A stretch of DNA of 64,000 nt from Gammaproteobacteria bacterium (GTDB lineage: Bacteria > Pseudomonadota > Gammaproteobacteria > Chromatiales > Chromatiaceae), in the NCBI GenBank assembly GCA_011390365.1, contig JAABSM010000002.1, forward strand, positions 1 to 64,000, in the 5' to 3' direction. The notes under the pieces were generated by a model. The model searched no databases. It was not told the origin of the DNA and saw only the letters and a program-made list of their open reading frames with translations. Position numbers and translations under genes: made by a program. Positions 61,839 through 64,000 of the stretch are shown piece after piece; the stretch's first letter is position 1; every line of letters starts with the position of its first letter.

Positions 61839-62834
61839 TCAGGGATTCTCGGTCGGTGTCGCCAGGCCGCGGCTCTGAAGGAACTTGACCACGCCGGGGT
61901 GGTGAGGGAGGCTTTTACCCGCCTGGTGGACGTTTTTAATGCCAACATTGGTCAATGCGGGGTGGGACGCGCGAAAGGTCTCGATGTGGTCGAACAGGGA
62001 GGTCAACAACTGCTCGATCACGTTGTCGTTGGTGTCCGTGGAACTCACCAGCAGGGTATTGATCTGAATGGTCGGCACGTCCTCGGGGTTGGCGGCGTAG
62101 ATGCCGCCGGGTATGACCCCTTCTTCGAAGGCCGGAGCCTGACGGATGGTTTCCTTGATGACATCATCGGGTACCGGGATGAAGACCGCGTCGCAGTCGC
62201 TGGTCAGGCGGTCGTAGAAGGCGGCGGGAACGGCGAATGCGCCGATGATGATGTCCAGCCGCCCTTCGCAGAATTCATTTTCCATGTCTGTTGTCTGGTA
62301 CTCGTGAACGGCCCTGAAGCGATCCTTGGTCCAGCCCATGATCTCGAACATCCTGGTGGCGATGTCGCGGCGACCGGATCCGAGGTTGCCGATATTGATG
62401 CTCTTGCCGGGAAAGTCATTGAACGATTTGATGCCGGAATCCTTGTGGACCAGTATGCCGACGGGCATGTTGTAGAGAGAGATGACCGAGCGCAGCTTGC
62501 GCCCTTCGGGCAGGCCGGCGAAACTGTCGAATGTGGTGTAGGCGTCCCAGGCGAGATCGATGCGGGTGATCGCCACATCCATGTCCCCCGAGGCGACGGC
62601 GTAGAGGTTGTATACCGATCCGCCGGTTTCGAAGGCCACGCAGCGCACCCCATGTTCCAGACGTCCGACATTGACCAGACGGCAGACCTCCTTGCCGACG
62701 GGATAGTAGACCCCGGATTTGGACGCCGTACCAAGGGCGATGAAGCGCTGTTCGGAAAACGTCGCATCCAGCGGCAGTAGCACGAGGCACAGCATCAGCA
62801 GCAGCTGTCCGGGGAGTGGCGTGCGATAGGTCAT
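61839..62834 (-). CDS. TAXI-family TRAP transporter solute-binding protein
   Basis: 331 residues with signal peptide (LLLMLCLVLLPLDATFS). TAXI family pattern: IALGTASKSGVYYPVGKEVCRLVN, CVAFETGGSVYNLYAVASGDMDVAI, PVGILVHKDSGIKSFNDFPGKSINIGNLGSGRR. These receptors deliver small acids to TRAP membrane subunits, but no TRAP permease gene follows; the next gene downstream is the TPR-secretin. It may serve a distant permease or act as a sensor. Three Cys in the mature part are unusual. Confidence 0.92.
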   Translation of the reverse strand: MTYRTPLPGQLLLMLCLVLLPLDATFSEQRFIALGTASKSGVYYPVGKEVCRLVNVGRLEHGVRCVAFETGGSVYNLYAVASGDMDVAITRIDLAWDAYTTFDSFAGLPEGRKLRSVISLYNMPVGILVHKDSGIKSFNDFPGKSINIGNLGSGRRDIATRMFEIMGWTKDRFRAVHEYQTTDMENEFCEGRLDIIIGAFAVPAAFYDRLTSDCDAVFIPVPDDVIKETIRQAPAFEEGVIPGGIYAANPEDVPTIQINTLLVSSTDTNDNVIEQLLTSLFDHIETFRASHPALTNVGIKNVHQAGKSLPHHPGVVKFLQSRGLATPTENP

Positions 62835-62995
62835 GGCTAAATTACCGGGTAGAATGGGAGTTCCCGGGTAGATTCGCTACCCATGTATCATGCCCAAAGA
62901 TACAAGTTTTGACGAAAAGAAGCCAGCGCTTCCTTTGGAGCTTGGTATAATCCGCCCCCCATCCGGGACAACAGCCGAGAAGGGTATGGAGTTGC

Positions 62996-64000
62996 ATGGA
63001 CGTTGAGTGTTTTCACTGTGGTCTGAAGGTCGAGGAGGACGGCGAGGTCCGTGCCGAGGTCGATGGCGCCGAGCGGACCTTCTGCTGCATCGGCTGTCGC
63101 TCGGTGTGCGAGGCGATCCACGCCGCCGGTCTCGAGGGGTTCTACCAGCGCACCCCGGACGGAACCCTGCTCGCCCCACCGCCGGACCTGCCGAGCGGCC
63201 TCGAACTCTACGACATGGACGAAGTCCAGGAAGAGTTCGTCGCCAGTCTCGGCGACGAGCGCGAGGTCCACCTGCTGGTGGAGGGGATCCACTGCGCCGC
63301 CTGCGTATGGTTGATCGAGAACGCCCTGCGCGGGCTGCCGGGGGTCATCGAGGCGCGGGTCAATCTGACCGGCAAGAAACTATTGGTCAAGTGGGATAAC
63401 GGGCGGGTCTCGCTGTCGCGGATCATCGCCCGGGTCGGCTCGGTGGGTTACAAGGCGGTGCCGTTCGATCCGGAGTCGGCGGAGGGGGTGATGCAGCGGG
63501 CCAACCGGGAGCTGCTCTACCGCATGGGCTTCGCCGCCTTCGCCATGATGAACCTGCTGTGGATCTCCATCGCCCTCTATACCGGCGCCAATGAGGGCGA
63601 ATATCGCAACCTGTTTCACTGGATCGGCTTCGCCCTGGCGACGCCGACCCTGATCTACTCCGGCGCGCCCTTCTACCGCGGGGCCTGGTCGGGGCTGCGC
63701 AACATGCGCCCAGGCATGGATCTGCCCATCGCCATCGGCGCCTCCATAACCTATTTGTACTCCCTGTACGTCACCGTCACCGGCGTCGGGGAGGTCTACT
63801 GGGATACGGTGGTCAACTTTCTCTTCGTGATCCTGGTCGGGCGCTATCTGGAGGCGATCTCCAAGCGCCAGGCGGTCGCCTCCACCCAGCGCCTGCTCGA
63901 TCTTCAGCCCAAGGTGGCGACCCGGGTCGAGGGCGATACCGAAAAGGTGGCGCCGATACGCTCGATCAAGAAGGGCGAGCAGGTGCTGGTAAGGCCCGGC
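62996..64000 (+). CDS. Copper-type P-type ATPase, CcoI/FixI family (5' part)
   Basis: The first 335 residues run open to the window edge. The N-terminal metal-binding region has CFHCGL and FCCIGCRSVC (the ATPase-associated Cys-rich domain of FixI/CcoI), followed by an HMA domain with HCAAC (GIHCAACVWLIENAL), then the first membrane helices (from about 180), and the start of the actuator domain. CcoI pumps copper for cbb3 oxidase assembly, consistent with SCO and PCuAC in the window. ATG 62996 follows ggag closely. The phosphorylation DKTG and CPC motifs lie beyond the edge. Confidence 0.9.
   Translation, partial: MDVECFHCGLKVEEDGEVRAEVDGAERTFCCIGCRSVCEAIHAAGLEGFYQRTPDGTLLAPPPDLPSGLELYDMDEVQEEFVASLGDEREVHLLVEGIHCAACVWLIENALRGLPGVIEARVNLTGKKLLVKWDNGRVSLSRIIARVGSVGYKAVPFDPESAEGVMQRANRELLYRMGFAAFAMMNLLWISIALYTGANEGEYRNLFHWIGFALATPTLIYSGAPFYRGAWSGLRNMRPGMDLPIAIGASITYLYSLYVTVTGVGEVYWDTVVNFLFVILVGRYLEAISKRQAVASTQRLLDLQPKVATRVEGDTEKVAPIRSIKKGEQVLVRPG

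Overview
The window is GC-rich, gene-dense chromosomal DNA of a gammaproteobacterium. This is shown by collinear housekeeping neighbourhoods typical of the class: fkpB next to ispH, the minCDE operon, zapB-like/zapA divergent from ygfB-pepP-ubiH, mnmG followed by rsmG, and a Pseudomonas-type pilGHIJ-chpA chemosensory operon. SCO, PCuAC, a CcoI/FixI-type copper ATPase, a di-heme cytochrome and a TAXI solute receptor fit an aerobic or microaerophilic, perhaps sulfur-oxidising (Chromatiales-like) lineage. That last assignment is inference from gene content only.

Layout. 1-950: dispersed repeats and an orphan gene end. 950-7,700: small envelope and PilZ-like proteins, ispH, fkpB, minCDE and an unrecognised conserved ORF. 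7,800-9,560: copper delivery to respiratory oxidases (unknown membrane protein, SCO, PCuAC). 9,700-16,500: zapA, zapB-like, ygfB, pepP, ubiH, dnaQ and a lysine-2,3-aminomutase-like radical SAM enzyme. 16,500-22,200: a repeat-rich stretch carrying a MazG-like hydrolase, a hexose-6-phosphate mutarotase, mnmG and rsmG. 22,200-24,750: DUF3108 protein, an outer-membrane-like protein and an OmpA-family protein. 24,980-25,260: a decayed ATP adenylyltransferase gene. 25,360-30,190: two methionine-rich coiled-coil membrane proteins divergent from an M50-peptidase/HlyD fusion and a TolC-type channel. 30,200-33,470: a PKHD-type dioxygenase, then an unrecognised P-loop ATPase and TPR protein pair. 33,600-40,900: phosphate-ester related secreted proteins (phytase-like, PhoX), a beta-barrel protein and a di-heme protein. 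40,900-43,550: a PEP-mutase/isocitrate-lyase family enzyme, cysZ and uppP. 44,100-58,050: a lytic transglycosylase lipoprotein, a rhodanese and the twitching chemosensory operon with a 2,532-residue ChpA-type kinase. 58,190-62,840: rsmE, a secreted pentapeptide-repeat protein, a TPR-secretin lipoprotein and a TAXI receptor. From 62,996 to the end: the start of a CcoI-type P-type ATPase.

The best candidates for something undescribed are the ATPase/TPR pair at 30,906-33,465 and the export-like locus at 25,361-30,187. The intergenic DNA is also unusual. Two families of inverted short-unit repeats (CACAGAG-type and ACAGGATTTA-type) and a larger hairpin-bearing dispersed repeat recur throughout, and they supply the last codons of ubiH and the stop codon of mnmG. 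No tRNA, rRNA, CRISPR array, prophage or intact insertion sequence was seen.
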